Shown: in pieces, positions 49,810 to 58,859 of the stretch
Layout: each line of letters begins with the position of its first letter
How positions within the stretch are numbered: position 1 is the stretch's first letter
From: Serratia ficaria
GTDB lineage: Bacteria; Pseudomonadota; Gammaproteobacteria; Enterobacterales; Enterobacteriaceae
Assembly: GCF_900187015.1 (NCBI RefSeq)
Contig: NZ_LT906479.1
Span: forward strand, 3,782,001 to 3,846,000
DNA: 64,000 bases
Direction: 5' to 3'
The notes under the pieces: model-generated
Told to the model about the DNA's origin: nothing
What the model saw: only the letters and a program-made list of their open reading frames with translations
Databases searched by the model: none
Made by a program: the position numbers and the translations under genes

Positions 49810-50442
49810 ATGGTGATGAAGCACTACCGAGTAATGATCGTTGACGACCACCCGCTGATGCGGCGCGGCATCAAACAGCTGCTGGGACTGGATCCGCTGT
49901 TTAGCGTGGCGGCGGAAGCCGGCAGCGGCGACGAAGCGATCGCTCTGGCGCAGCAGCACGCCCCGGACGTCATCCTGCTGGATCTGAACATGAAGGGCAT
50001 GTCGGGGCTGGATACGCTGAAAGCGCTGCGCCATGAGGGCGTGGACGCCCGCATCATCGTGCTGACGGTGTCCGATGCGCGCAGCGACCTGTATGCCCTG
50101 ATCGACGCCGGCGCCGACGGTTATCTGCTGAAGGACAGCGAGCCGGAACTGCTGCTGGAGCACATCCGCGCCGCAGCCGCCGGGCAGAACGTCATCAGCG
50201 AGGCGGTGGCGGATTATCTGCTGTCGCGCGGCGAGCAACGCGACCCCTTCGCCGAACTGACCGAGCGAGAGCTGGATGTGCTGCAGGAAGTGGCGCGCGG
50301 CATGTCCAACAAACAGGTGGCGGCGCAGCTGCATATTTCGGAAGAAACGGTGAAGGTGCATATCCGCAACATGCTGCGCAAGCTGGACGTGCGCTCGCGC
50401 GTGGCGGCGACGGTGATGTACCTGGAACATAAAAGCCAATAA
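49810..50442 (+). CDS. narP: Nitrate/nitrite response regulator NarP
   Basis: The 210-residue regulator has a receiver domain (VMIVDDHPLMRRGIKQLLGLDP, phospho-acceptor in LLDLNMKGMSGLDTL, K in YLLKDSEPE) and a LuxR-type HTH (LTERELDVLQEVARGMSNKQVAAQLHISEETVKVH). NarP fits better than NarL across the receiver. The ATG at 49810 has AGGGAG eight bases upstream. In E. coli narP and narQ are far apart; here they are neighbours. Confidence 0.9.
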   Translation: MVMKHYRVMIVDDHPLMRRGIKQLLGLDPLFSVAAEAGSGDEAIALAQQHAPDVILLDLNMKGMSGLDTLKALRHEGVDARIIVLTVSDARSDLYALIDAGADGYLLKDSEPELLLEHIRAAAAGQNVISEAVADYLLSRGEQRDPFAELTERELDVLQEVARGMSNKQVAAQLHISEETVKVHIRNMLRKLDVRSRVAATVMYLEHKSQ

Positions 50443-50468
50443 CCGCAGCGCTCCCCGGCCGGGGAGCC

Positions 50469-50747
50469 TTATTCTATCGCGGCGAGCAGCGCCTGGTGAT
50501 GCTGGTGGATCCAGCTCTTGTTAAGCGGCCCCCAGCTTTCAAGCCGGTAAAAACCGTCGTTATTGCGCACGCCCTGCTGCACGAACTGCAGCTCCACGCC
50601 CATGCCGGGCAACGCCTTGAGCACATCTTGCAGCGTGCGGCGCGGCCAGCCGGTCAGCGCCATCAGCCGCGGCACGTTTGGCCGTTCGCTGTGGCCGATC
50701 AGCCAGCACAGGTAAAGTCGTCGGGCGAATACCGGATTAATTGCCAT
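50469..50747 (-). CDS. Winged helix-turn-helix protein (HTH_43-like)
   Basis: The 92-residue protein contains a winged-helix segment (RRLYLCWLIGHSERPNVPRLMALTGWPRRTLQDVLKALPGMGVELQFVQ) similar to the HTH_43 family. AGGAG lies six bases before the ATG. It has no partner gene; its target is unknown. It is convergent with narP. Confidence 0.75.
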   Translation of the reverse strand: MAINPVFARRLYLCWLIGHSERPNVPRLMALTGWPRRTLQDVLKALPGMGVELQFVQQGVRNNDGFYRLESWGPLNKSWIHQHHQALLAAIE

Positions 50748-51036
50748 GCCAAGCTCCTGCCTCGAAATGATTCCCGTTTGCGCTTAGGTTCCCTGCCCAA
50801 AGGATATGCAAGGTCGTTGATAGTAATAAAAATGTCTTAATGATATTTTTTAACCCGTACGGGTGCTGCACCGCAGGTTTCTACTACCGTTATTTACATT
50901 ATCTCCTTTTTTTCTCCACGCTTTACCCGACCATCCCGAGTAAAGTGCAATAGCGCCGGAATCCTTCCCAGCCGCTGAAATGCATAATCCCGATGCGTCT
51001 TAAAGATAGAACAAGTCATAACGAGGTTCGCGCTGC
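50748..51036 (+). promoter_or_regulatory. Upstream region of acrD
   Basis: About 290 bases precede acrD. They contain a BaeR-like box (50909-50926). AACGAGGTTCGCGCTGC precedes the ATG. No other gene is seen. Confidence 0.5.
50909..50926 (+). promoter_or_regulatory. BaeR-like box before acrD
   Basis: TTTTTCTCCACGCTTTAC matches the BaeR box TTTTTCTCCATDATTGGC at about 13 of 18 positions, with the first ten exact. BaeSR is known to activate acrD in E. coli and Salmonella. Confidence 0.5.
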
Positions 51037-54000
51037 ATGGCCAATTTTTTTATTGATCGCCCGATTTTCGCCTGGGTTCTGGCAATTATTCTTTGCCTGA
51101 CCGGCGCCTTGGCGATTTTTTCCTTGCCCGTTGAGCAATACCCAAACCTGGCGCCGCCTAACGTGCGCATCAGCGCCACCTACCCCGGCGCCTCGGCGAA
51201 GACGCTGGAAAACACCGTTACCCAAATCATCGAACAGAACATGACCGGCCTGGACAACATGATGTACATGTCGTCTCAAAGCACCAACACCGGCCAGGCC
51301 ACCGTGACCTTGACCTTTGAAGCCGGCACCGACCCCAACGAGGCGATGCAGCAGGTGCAAAACCAGCTGCAGGCGGCGATCAAACGCCTGCCGCAGGCGG
51401 TGCAAAACCAGGGGGTTACGGTATCGAAATCCGGCGACACCACCCTGATGATGGTGGCGTTCGTTTCCACCGACGGCAGCATGGACAAGCAGGACATCGC
51501 CGATTACATCGTTTCCAACCTGCAGGATCCGCTCAGCCGCATTAACGGCGTGGGCAGCATGGACGTTTACGGTTCGCAGTACGCCATGCGCATCTGGCTC
51601 GATCCCAACAAGCTGAACAGCTATCAGCTCACGACCCAGGACGTGGTCAGCGCCATTCAGTCGCAGAACGCCCAGGTGGCGGTCGGCCAGCTCGGCGGCA
51701 CGCCGTCGGTCGATAAGCAGGCGCTCAACGCCACCATCAACGCGCAGTCGCAGCTGCAAACGCCGGAGCAGTTCCGCCAAATCACCCTGCGGGTCAACAA
51801 GGACGGTTCGCTGGTGACGCTGGGCGATGTCTCCACCATCGAGCTGGGCGGCGAAAACTACAACTATCTCAGCCGCTATAACGGCATGCAGGCGGCGGGC
51901 ATGAACATCAAGCTGGCCTCCGGCGCCAACGAGCTGCAAACCGACCAGCTGGTGAAGGACAAAATCGCCGAGCTGTCGCAGTATTTCCCGCACGGGCTGG
52001 AGGCCAAGGTGGCCTATGAAACCACGCCGTTCGTCAAAGCCTCGATCAAGGACGTGGTGCAAACCCTGCTGGAAGCCATTTTGCTGGTGTTCCTGGTGAT
52101 GTACCTGTTCCTGCAAAACTTCCGCGCCACCCTGATCCCCACCATCGCCGTGCCGGTGGTGCTGATGGGCACCTTCGCCATCCTTTCCGCCTGCGGGTTC
52201 AGCATCAATACCCTGACCATGTTCGCCATGGTGCTGGCGATCGGCCTGCTGGTGGACGACGCCATCGTGGTGGTGGAAAACGTCGAGCGCGTGATGAGCG
52301 AAGAAGGCCTGCCGCCGCGCGAGGCCACGCGAAAATCCATGGGGCAGATCCAGAGCGCGCTGGTCGGCATCGCTCTGGTGCTGTCGGCGGTGTTCGTGCC
52401 GATGGCGTTCTTCGGCGGCACCACCGGCGCCATCTACCGCCAATTTTCCATCACCATCGTTTCCGCCATGGTGCTGTCGGTGCTGGTGGCGATGATCCTG
52501 ACCCCCGCCCTGTGCGCCACGCTGCTCAAACCGATCGCCAAGGGCCATCACCACGGCAAGCGCGGCTTCTTCGGCTGGTTCAACCGCATGTTCAACCGCA
52601 ACGCCGATCGCTATGAGCGCGGCGTGGGGCGCGTGCTGCACGCCAGCACCCGCTATATGGTGATTTACCTGCTGCTGCTCGGCGGCATGGCGCTGCTGTT
52701 CATCAAGCTGCCGACCTCGTTCCTGCCGCAGGAAGACCGCGGCATCTTTACCGTGCAGGTGCAGCTGCCGCCGGGCTCGACCCTGCAGCAGACCTCCAAA
52801 GTGGTGGAGAAAGTGGAGCACTACTTCCTGACCAAGGAAAAAGAGGACGTGCTGTCGGCCTTCGCCATCATCGGCGCCGGCCCGGGCGGCAACGGCCAGA
52901 ACGTGGCGCGCCTGTATATCCGCCTGAAGGACTGGGACCTGCGCACCTCGGGCGCCAATACCTCGTTCGACATCATCGAGCGCGCCACCAAGGCGTTCGA
53001 AAAAATCAACGAGGCGCGGGTGATCGCCAGCAGCCCGCCGGCGATCACCGGGTTGGGCAACTCCGCCGGTTTCGATATGGAACTGGAAGATCACGCCGGC
53101 CTGGGCCACGACAAGCTGATGGCGGCCCGCAACCAGCTGCTGCAGCTAGCCGGGGAAAACCCGCTGCTGGCGCGGGTGCGTCACAACGGCCTGGACGACA
53201 GTCCGCAGCTGCAGATAGACATCGACCAGCGCAAGGCGCAGACGCTGGGGGTTGCTATCGACGACATCAACAACACGCTGTCGACCGCCTGGGGATCGAC
53301 CTACGTTAACGACTTCGTCGACCGCGGCCGGGTGAAGAAGGTCTACGTGCAGGCGGCCGCGCCGTACCGCATGCTGCCGGGCGACATCGACAAATGGTAC
53401 GTGCGCAACAGCGCCGGCGGCATGGTGCCGTTCTCGGCCTTCGCCACCTCGCATTGGGAGTACGGCTCGCCGCGGCTGGAGCGCTACAACGGCAGCTCGG
53501 CGCTGGAGATCGTCGGCGAAGCGGCCGAGGGCGTCAGCACCGGCACCGCGATGGCCGAAATGGAGAAAATCGTCAGCCAGCTGCCGACCGGCTTCGGCCT
53601 GGAATGGACGGCGATGTCCTATCAGGAACGCCTGTCCGGTTCGCAGGCGCCGGCGCTGTACGCCATCTCGCTGCTGGTGGTGTTCCTGTGCCTGGCGGCG
53701 CTGTATGAGAGCTGGTCGATCCCGTTCTCGGTGATGCTGGTGGTGCCGCTGGGGGTGATCGGCGCCGTGGCGGCCACCTGGATGCGCGGGTTGGAAAATG
53801 ACGTTTACTTCCAGGTCGGGCTGCTGACCATCATCGGGCTCTCGGCGAAAAACGCCATTCTGATCGTCGAATTCGCCAACGAGCTGAACAGCAAGGGGCA
53901 GGATCTGATGTCGGCGACGCTCGAAGCCTCGCGCATGCGCCTGCGGCCGATCCTGATGACGTCGCTGGCGTTTATCTTCGGCGTGCTGCCGATGGCCACC

Positions 54001-54174
54001 AGCAGCGGCGCCGGCTCGGGCAGCCAGCATGCGGTCGGCACCGGCGTGATGGGCGGCATGATCTCCGCCACCCTGCTGGCTATCTTCTTCGTGCCGCTGT
54101 TCTTCGTGCTGGTGCGCCGTCGCTTCCCCGGCAAGCAGGCTCACGCGGCGCCGGCGGAAAACGCCGGCGAGTAA
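51037..54174 (+). CDS. acrD: RND efflux transporter AcrD
   Basis: AcrD is an inner-membrane RND pump that, with AcrA and TolC, exports aminoglycosides and amphiphiles by proton antiport. The 1045 residues (E. coli: 1037) have the usual two halves, each with a large periplasmic loop. The proton-relay aspartates appear in [15 protein letters not shown], and [15 protein letters not shown] and [13 protein letters not shown] are typical. Gene order (acrD, ypfM, yffB, dapE) matches E. coli. A bidirectional hairpin follows. Confidence 0.94.
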   Translation: MANFFIDRPIFAWVLAIILCLTGALAIFSLPVEQYPNLAPPNVRISATYPGASAKTLENTVTQIIEQNMTGLDNMMYMSSQSTNTGQATVTLTFEAGTDPNEAMQQVQNQLQAAIKRLPQAVQNQGVTVSKSGDTTLMMVAFVSTDGSMDKQDIADYIVSNLQDPLSRINGVGSMDVYGSQYAMRIWLDPNKLNSYQLTTQDVVSAIQSQNAQVAVGQLGGTPSVDKQALNATINAQSQLQTPEQFRQITLRVNKDGSLVTLGDVSTIELGGENYNYLSRYNGMQAAGMNIKLASGANELQTDQLVKDKIAELSQYFPHGLEAKVAYETTPFVKASIKDVVQTLLEAILLVFLVMYLFLQNFRATLIPTIAVPVVLMGTFAILSACGFSINTLTMFAMVLAIGLLVDDAIVVVENVERVMSEEGLPPREATRKSMGQIQSALVGIALVLSAVFVPMAFFGGTTGAIYRQFSITIVSAMVLSVLVAMILTPALCATLLKPIAKGHHHGKRGFFGWFNRMFNRNADRYERGVGRVLHASTRYMVIYLLLLGGMALLFIKLPTSFLPQEDRGIFTVQVQLPPGSTLQQTSKVVEKVEHYFLTKEKEDVLSAFAIIGAGPGGNGQNVARLYIRLKDWDLRTSGANTSFDIIERATKAFEKINEARVIASSPPAITGLGNSAGFDMELEDHAGLGHDKLMAARNQLLQLAGENPLLARVRHNGLDDSPQLQIDIDQRKAQTLGVAIDDINNTLSTAWGSTYVNDFVDRGRVKKVYVQAAAPYRMLPGDIDKWYVRNSAGGMVPFSAFATSHWEYGSPRLERYNGSSALEIVGEAAEGVSTGTAMAEMEKIVSQLPTGFGLEWTAMSYQERLSGSQAPALYAISLLVVFLCLAALYESWSIPFSVMLVVPLGVIGAVAATWMRGLENDVYFQVGLLTIIGLSAKNAILIVEFANELNSKGQDLMSATLEASRMRLRPILMTSLAFIFGVLPMATSSGAGSGSQHAVGTGVMGGMISATLLAIFFVPLFFVLVRRRFPGKQAHAAPAENAGE

Positions 54175-54183
54175 CAAGCCAAT

Positions 54184-54215
54184 AAAAAAGCAGCGTCGGG
54201 CAACCGATGCTGCTT
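54184..54215 (-). terminator. Terminator between acrD and ypfM
   Basis: AAGCAGC (54188-54194) pairs with GCTGCTT (54209-54215), with an inner CGG/CCG. Six T follow on the minus strand, so it suits ypfM; acrD transcripts may end here too. Confidence 0.7.
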
Positions 54216-54295
54216 ATCTCGAACGAAGGCTTCGTTCCCAGGGCGCTTCAGGCGATAGCCAATAAATCCGCCTGGTCATGCGCTTCACCGCAGCG

Positions 54296-54355
54296 TCAGT
54301 TACCCAACATCTCATCAATGAAGTCTTTCCAGTTCCCTAACTCGCGATCGACCAT
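54296..54355 (-). CDS. ypfM: Microprotein YpfM, 19 residues
   Basis: The minus strand encodes MVDRELGNWKDFIDEMLGN, clearly homologous to E. coli YpfM (19 residues, also between acrD and yffB). This small protein is predicted to be cytoplasmic or membrane-peripheral; its function is unknown. A terminator lies about 80 bases downstream. The ribosome site is weak. Conservation of sequence and position is the support. Confidence 0.85.
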   Translation of the reverse strand: MVDRELGNWKDFIDEMLGN

Positions 54356-54571
54356 AATGCTTTACAACCTCAATTATTAGACGAAGCGGATTCTACGCCT
54401 GTTTTTTGAGCAAGTGAAGCCATTCGGGAACGATGCCGCCCTCGGAAACCGGGGTTAGCGCACATTTTCGTATTTATCTTATCAATAACCGGCTCTTCTA
54501 TGCCCTTGTGCTATCAATTCTTCCGTAGTAGCGTGCCAGAGGTACAAAAATCCCCCACCTGAGGCTATGTC

Positions 54572-55051
54572 ATGTCCGCGACGCTGACCATCGAACAACT
54601 GAAAAGGCTGGGCCGTTATCCTGAAGCCACCGAGCTGGCGCAACATCAGCTGCGGCAGCAGCCGGAAGACGCCGAGTTGCACTACCAGCTGGCCTGTCTG
54701 TACGACGTGCAGGGGCTGGAACAGCAGGCCATTCCCTGCTACCTGGCCGCATTGGCGCGCGCCCTGCCGGCCGCCCGGCGGCAGGAGGCCTGGCTGGGCC
54801 TCGGCAGCACCTACCGGGCGCTCGGGCAGTACCAACCCTCGCTGGACGCCTTCGACCGGGGGCTGGCGGAATTTCCGCAGGCCAAGGAGCTGACGCTGTT
54901 CCGCGCCATGACGTTGTACAACCTGGGGGAAACCAAACAGGCGGTGGCCGACCTGCTGTTGCTGCTGGCGGAAACCTCGTCGCATAGCGACATCAGCAGT
55001 TACCAACGCGCCATTCGGCAGTACGCCGCCGATCTCGACCGTATCGGCTAG
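54572..55051 (+). CDS. Tetratricopeptide repeat protein
   Basis: The 159-residue protein has TPR-like helix pairs (LGRYPEATELAQHQLRQQPEDAELHYQLACLYDVQG, LGLGSTYRALGQYQPSLDAFDRGLAEFP). GAGG lies seven bases before the ATG. It is nine bases upstream of the GNAT gene and probably cotranscribed. Function unknown; it may bind another protein. Confidence 0.82.
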   Translation: MSATLTIEQLKRLGRYPEATELAQHQLRQQPEDAELHYQLACLYDVQGLEQQAIPCYLAALARALPAARRQEAWLGLGSTYRALGQYQPSLDAFDRGLAEFPQAKELTLFRAMTLYNLGETKQAVADLLLLLAETSSHSDISSYQRAIRQYAADLDRIG

Positions 55052-55060
55052 GGAGGAACG

Positions 55061-55492
55061 ATGGAAATCATCACCGATCCGCAGCGCTGCGCCGTCGATT
55101 GGCGGCGACTGAGTCGGCTGCTGGCAGACGCCGGGCTGGGCGAGCGCGACCCGCAGGTGATGCAGCGGGTGTATCAACACAGCCAGTTTTGCTATTGGGG
55201 ATTTATTGACGGTGAGCTGATGGCCACCGCTCACGCCATCAGCGACATGACCTCGGTGGCCTATCTGGCCGACGTGGCCGTCGATCCGCGCTTTCAGGGC
55301 CAGGGGCTGGGCCGGCGGCTGATGGACCGGGTGATGCGGGACCTGGCGCCGCTCGGCAAGGTGTTCATCTATTCGGTACCGGACAAGCTTGAATTCTATA
55401 AGAAATACGGCTTCCGCAGCCTGACTACCGGCATGGTGTACGCCGACGGCGCCGCCCTGCAGCGCCTGCAGGACAGCGGCTACGTACGCTGA
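55061..55492 (+). CDS. GNAT-family acetyltransferase
   Basis: This 143-residue protein has the acetyl-CoA loop [21 protein letters not shown] and [28 protein letters not shown] precedes the ATG. It follows the TPR gene closely. The substrate cannot be inferred. Confidence 0.85.
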   Translation: MEIITDPQRCAVDWRRLSRLLADAGLGERDPQVMQRVYQHSQFCYWGFIDGELMATAHAISDMTSVAYLADVAVDPRFQGQGLGRRLMDRVMRDLAPLGKVFIYSVPDKLEFYKKYGFRSLTTGMVYADGAALQRLQDSGYVR

Positions 55493-55679
55493 ATCCGCAC
55501 AAAATCCTCCACGGCGAATGCTCGCCGCATTTTTTCGCGTTTTCCCCGGCTTTCGGACCATTGGACGGTGGAACTCACGGCGGTTTTTCGGCATGCTGGA
55601 TGCCGGTTTTCATTTTCCGCTCCGGCGGTTTACCACCGGCGTTTCGCCGGTGTTTGGTTGCAGAGAAGGTTTTGACTCC

Positions 55680-56045
55680 ATGACGTTGACCATGTACGGC
55701 ATCAAAAATTGTGACACCATCAAAAAAGCGCGCCGCTGGCTGGAAGAACAGGGCGTGGCCTATCAGTTTCACGACTACCGCGCCGACGGGCTGGATGAAC
55801 GGCTGCTGCGCGGTTTTGTCGAGCGACTGGGTTGGGAGCCGCTGTTGAACACCCGCGGCACCACCTGGCGCAAGCTGGATGACGCGCAGCGCAGCGCCTG
55901 CGATAACGCCGATGCGGCCATCGCCCTGATGCTGGCCCAGCCGGCTATCATCAAACGTCCGCTGCTGGACGACGGCCAGGGCCACGCCCTGCTCGGCTTC
56001 AGCGCCGAGGGCTATCAGCAATTTATCTCCGAGGTCGCAGCATGA
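55680..56045 (+). CDS. yffB: ArsC/Spx-family protein YffB
   Basis: YffB has a thioredoxin-like fold of the arsenate reductase family. From the ATG at 55680 it has 121 residues: [35 protein letters not shown], with the single active-site cysteine in KNCDT, and [15 protein letters not shown] 54-codon upstream extension is unlike the family and rejected. It overlaps dapE by four bases, as in E. coli. The substrate is not proven. Confidence 0.9.
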   Translation: MTLTMYGIKNCDTIKKARRWLEEQGVAYQFHDYRADGLDERLLRGFVERLGWEPLLNTRGTTWRKLDDAQRSACDNADAAIALMLAQPAIIKRPLLDDGQGHALLGFSAEGYQQFISEVAA

Positions 56046-57169
56046 TTTGCCCGGTTATCGAACTGGCTCAACAGTTGATCAAACGCCCTTCCCTCAGCCC
56101 GCGCGACGAAGGCTGCCAACAGCTGATGATCGACCGGCTGCAGGCCATCGGCTTTACCGTCGAAGCGATGGACTTCGAGGACACCCAGAATTTCTGGGCC
56201 TGGCGCGGCGAAGGCCGGACGCTGGCGTTTGCCGGCCACACCGACGTGGTGCCGACCGGCGACGAAAAACGCTGGGACAACCCGCCGTTTGAGCCGGCCA
56301 TCCGCGACGGCATGCTGTACGGCCGCGGCGCGGCGGACATGAAAGGCTCGCTGGCGGCGATGGTGGTGGCGGCGGAACGCTTTGTCGCCGCCAACCCGCA
56401 CCATCAGGGCCGGCTGGCGTTTCTGATCACCTCCGATGAAGAGGCCAGCGCCACCCACGGCACGGTCAAGGTGGTGGAAGCGCTGATGGCGCGCAACGAA
56501 CGGCTGGATTACTGCCTGGTCGGCGAACCGTCCAGCACCGATCGCGTCGGCGACGTGGTGAAAAACGGCCGCCGCGGTTCAATCACCGCCAACCTGCACA
56601 TCCACGGCGTGCAGGGCCACGTCGCCTACCCGCACCTGGCGGATAACCCGGTGCACCGCGCCATGCCGGCGCTGAATGAGCTGGTGGCGATCGAATGGGA
56701 CCGCGGCAACGAATTTTTCCCGCCGACCAGCATGCAGATAGCCAACGTGCAGGCCGGCACCGGCAGCAACAACGTGATCCCGGGCGAACTGTTCGTGCAG
56801 TTCAACTTCCGCTTCAGCACCGAACTGACCGACGCGATGATCAAACAGCGGGTGGAAGAGCTGCTGGAGCGCCACCAGTTGAACTACAGCATCGAATGGC
56901 GCCTGTCCGGCCAACCCTTCCTCACCGCGCGCGGCGCGTTGGTGGACGCGGTGGTCAACGCCGTCGAGCACTATTCTGAAATCACCCCGCAGCTGCAGAC
57001 CACCGGCGGCACCTCGGACGGCCGCTTTATCGCCCTGATGGGCGCGCAGGTGGTGGAGCTGGGGCCGGTCAACGCCACTATCCACAAGGTTAACGAGTGC
57101 GTGAACGCCGCCGATCTGCAGCTGCTGAGCCGCATGTATCAACGCATCATGGAGCAGTTGGTCGCATGA
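56042..57169 (+). CDS. dapE: Succinyl-diaminopimelate desuccinylase DapE
   Basis: DapE removes succinate from N-succinyl-LL-diaminopimelate in lysine and cell-wall synthesis. The 375 residues match. Zinc ligands occur in [24 protein letters not shown] and [12 protein letters not shown]; the C-terminal [14 protein letters not shown] contains the last. It overlaps yffB and the downstream peptidase gene (ATGA each). Confidence 0.97.
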   Translation: MICPVIELAQQLIKRPSLSPRDEGCQQLMIDRLQAIGFTVEAMDFEDTQNFWAWRGEGRTLAFAGHTDVVPTGDEKRWDNPPFEPAIRDGMLYGRGAADMKGSLAAMVVAAERFVAANPHHQGRLAFLITSDEEASATHGTVKVVEALMARNERLDYCLVGEPSSTDRVGDVVKNGRRGSITANLHIHGVQGHVAYPHLADNPVHRAMPALNELVAIEWDRGNEFFPPTSMQIANVQAGTGSNNVIPGELFVQFNFRFSTELTDAMIKQRVEELLERHQLNYSIEWRLSGQPFLTARGALVDAVVNAVEHYSEITPQLQTTGGTSDGRFIALMGAQVVELGPVNATIHKVNECVNAADLQLLSRMYQRIMEQLVA

Positions 57170-57840
57170 TCACCGAGGAAATGCTTACCGGGCGCTCCGC
57201 CGCGCACCTGGCGCCGCTGAGCGGCAATCACCGCCTGCAGCCCGCGGCGGTGGCGGCCTTTCTCGCCATGCAGCAGGCGGCGCGAAGCGCGGGATTCGAT
57301 CTGCAGCCCGCCAGCACCTTCCGCGATTTCGATCGGCAATTGGCGATTTGGAATGGAAAATTCTGCGGCGAGCGCCCAGTATTAGATAAGGACAGCAAAC
57401 CGATCGACGTGGCGACGCTGTCGGTCGCCGAGCGCTGCGAAGCGATCCTGCGCTGGTCGGCGTTGCCGGGCGCCAGCCGCCACCACTGGGGCAGCGATCT
57501 GGATGTGTACGATCCTTCGCTGCTGCCGGAAGGCCAAAAGCTGCAGCTGGAGCCATGGGAATATGAGCAAGGGGGATACTTCCACGCGCTCAACCAATGG
57601 CTGACGGCGCACATGGCGGAATTTGGCTTTTATCGCCCCTTCACCGAAGACGGCGACGGCGTTGCGGTGGAGCCGTGGCATCTGAGCTACCGCCCGCTGG
57701 CGCGCGAGGCCGAGCATCTGCTGACGCCGGCGCTGCTGCTGGCGGCCTGGCGAGACAGGGAGGTTGCCGGTGCCGAATGGCTTGAACGCCATTTGCCATC
57801 GATATTTTCGCGTTTTATACGCAGTGAAGGAAAGGAGTGA
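57166..57840 (+). CDS. M15-family D-alanyl-D-alanine carboxypeptidase-like protein
   Basis: From the ATG at 57166 it has 224 residues. The VanY/M15 zinc site is seen in [14 protein letters not shown] (H...D) and EPWHLSYRP. There is no clear signal peptide, so it may act in the cytoplasm or need another route. The gene is inserted in the operon between dapE and ypfN, coupled to dapE. It may act on recycled cell-wall peptides. Confidence 0.85.
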   Translation: MITEEMLTGRSAAHLAPLSGNHRLQPAAVAAFLAMQQAARSAGFDLQPASTFRDFDRQLAIWNGKFCGERPVLDKDSKPIDVATLSVAERCEAILRWSALPGASRHHWGSDLDVYDPSLLPEGQKLQLEPWEYEQGGYFHALNQWLTAHMAEFGFYRPFTEDGDGVAVEPWHLSYRPLAREAEHLLTPALLLAAWRDREVAGAEWLERHLPSIFSRFIRSEGKE

Positions 57841-57842
57841 AT

Positions 57843-58028
57843 ATGCAATGGTTAGCGGATTACTGGTGGATCATCCTGTTGATTCTGGTGGGGATGATCA
57901 TCAGCGGCATTAAAGAGCTGCGGCGCGTGGACGTGAAAGGCTATCTGGCCGACAAACCCGAGATCCCGCCGCACCGCGATAACAACGCCCAGTGGGACGA
58001 CGAAGACGACTGGCCGAAAAAGAAATGA
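57843..58028 (+). CDS. ypfN: UPF0370 membrane protein YpfN
   Basis: The 61-residue protein has one transmembrane helix (about 6-26: [17 protein letters not shown]) and an acidic C-terminus [24 protein letters not shown] like E. coli YpfN. The ATG at 57843 has AAGGAG five bases upstream; a GTG two codons earlier is rejected. It is the last gene of the dapE operon. Confidence 0.9.
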   Translation: MQWLADYWWIILLILVGMIISGIKELRRVDVKGYLADKPEIPPHRDNNAQWDDEDDWPKKK

Positions 58029-58031
58029 CAT

Positions 58032-58057
58032 CAGGGCGCACCCGGCGCCCTGAGTTT
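58032..58057. terminator. Bidirectional terminator ypfN / ypfH
   Basis: CAGGGCGC/GCGCCCTG form an 8-bp stem around a 5-nt loop. TTTTATTT follows on the plus strand, so ypfN transcripts end here. Confidence 0.75.
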
Positions 58058-58746
58058 TATTTAAAGGCGATCAGATCGCCGCGTTTGCCGAGCAGCGCCT
58101 CATCCCAGTAACGCTGGGGCACGTAGTAATGCAGGCGCTCCAGAGCGCTGGTCATCATGCCCTGATTGATCGCGTGCCCTACCCCTTGCTCCACGTCCAA
58201 CGTAAAATCGACGCCGTTGGCCTGCAGGCTTTCCGCCGCGGCCTGAGCATGCTGCACCGCGATCGTCGCATCCTCTTCACCGTGGATCAGGTGCACCACG
58301 CTGTCGCCGAACGCCTGTTCCGGCAGGCTGGCGAATCGCCCGCTGAACGCCACCACCCGGCCGGCCAGTTTGGGCTCCGCTTTTAGCGCCTCCAGCGCCA
58401 TGATCGCCCCCTGGGAAAAACCGACCAGCGCCGTGGCGGCGTAGTCCACGCCGCTCTGCCGCTGCCAGGCGCGCACCGCCTCGACAAACTGCGGCATCAC
58501 TTCGGCAATGCGCGCCGCGCGGTTATCCTCGCTAACGCCCTGTACCGAAAACCACTGGCGGCCGCCGCCGTTATCGACGGCGACGGGGCCACCGATGCTG
58601 ACCACCAGCGCCTGCGGAAAATCTTTGGCGAAGTAGCTGCCGATCTCGCCCATCGCCACCGGATTGTCGCCCACGCCGTGAAACAACAGGATCAGCTGTG
58701 CAGCCGGCGCGGCCGGGCTTTGTACAACAAAATGCTCATGTTTCAT
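58057..58746 (-). CDS. ypfH: Carboxylesterase YpfH
   Basis: This 229-residue alpha/beta hydrolase has LLFHGVGDNPVAMGEIG and the nucleophile serine in VGFSQGAIMALEALKAEP. The catalytic histidine lies in GVGHAINQGM. It matches E. coli YpfH, a thioesterase/carboxylesterase family enzyme with no known physiological substrate. Confidence 0.92.
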   Translation of the reverse strand: MKHEHFVVQSPAAPAAQLILLFHGVGDNPVAMGEIGSYFAKDFPQALVVSIGGPVAVDNGGGRQWFSVQGVSEDNRAARIAEVMPQFVEAVRAWQRQSGVDYAATALVGFSQGAIMALEALKAEPKLAGRVVAFSGRFASLPEQAFGDSVVHLIHGEEDATIAVQHAQAAAESLQANGVDFTLDVEQGVGHAINQGMMTSALERLHYYVPQRYWDEALLGKRGDLIAFK

Positions 58747-58859
58747 CGATGACTCCTCAGGTTGATGGGTTACCGCCCGGCGCGCCCCGGACCACGGCCC
58801 TTCACTATACGCCGTTGAGATCGCAGGAAAATCGGGTTTTATTGAGCGACTTCTTCAAT

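Noticed and set aside
51016..53109. 697-codon open frame opposite acrD
   Set aside because: Histidine- and glutamine-rich shadow frame of acrD on the other strand; no start signal or domain.
55518..55679. 54-codon extension of yffB
   Set aside because: The added residues are unlike any ArsC-family protein; the ATG at 55680 gives the family N-terminus.
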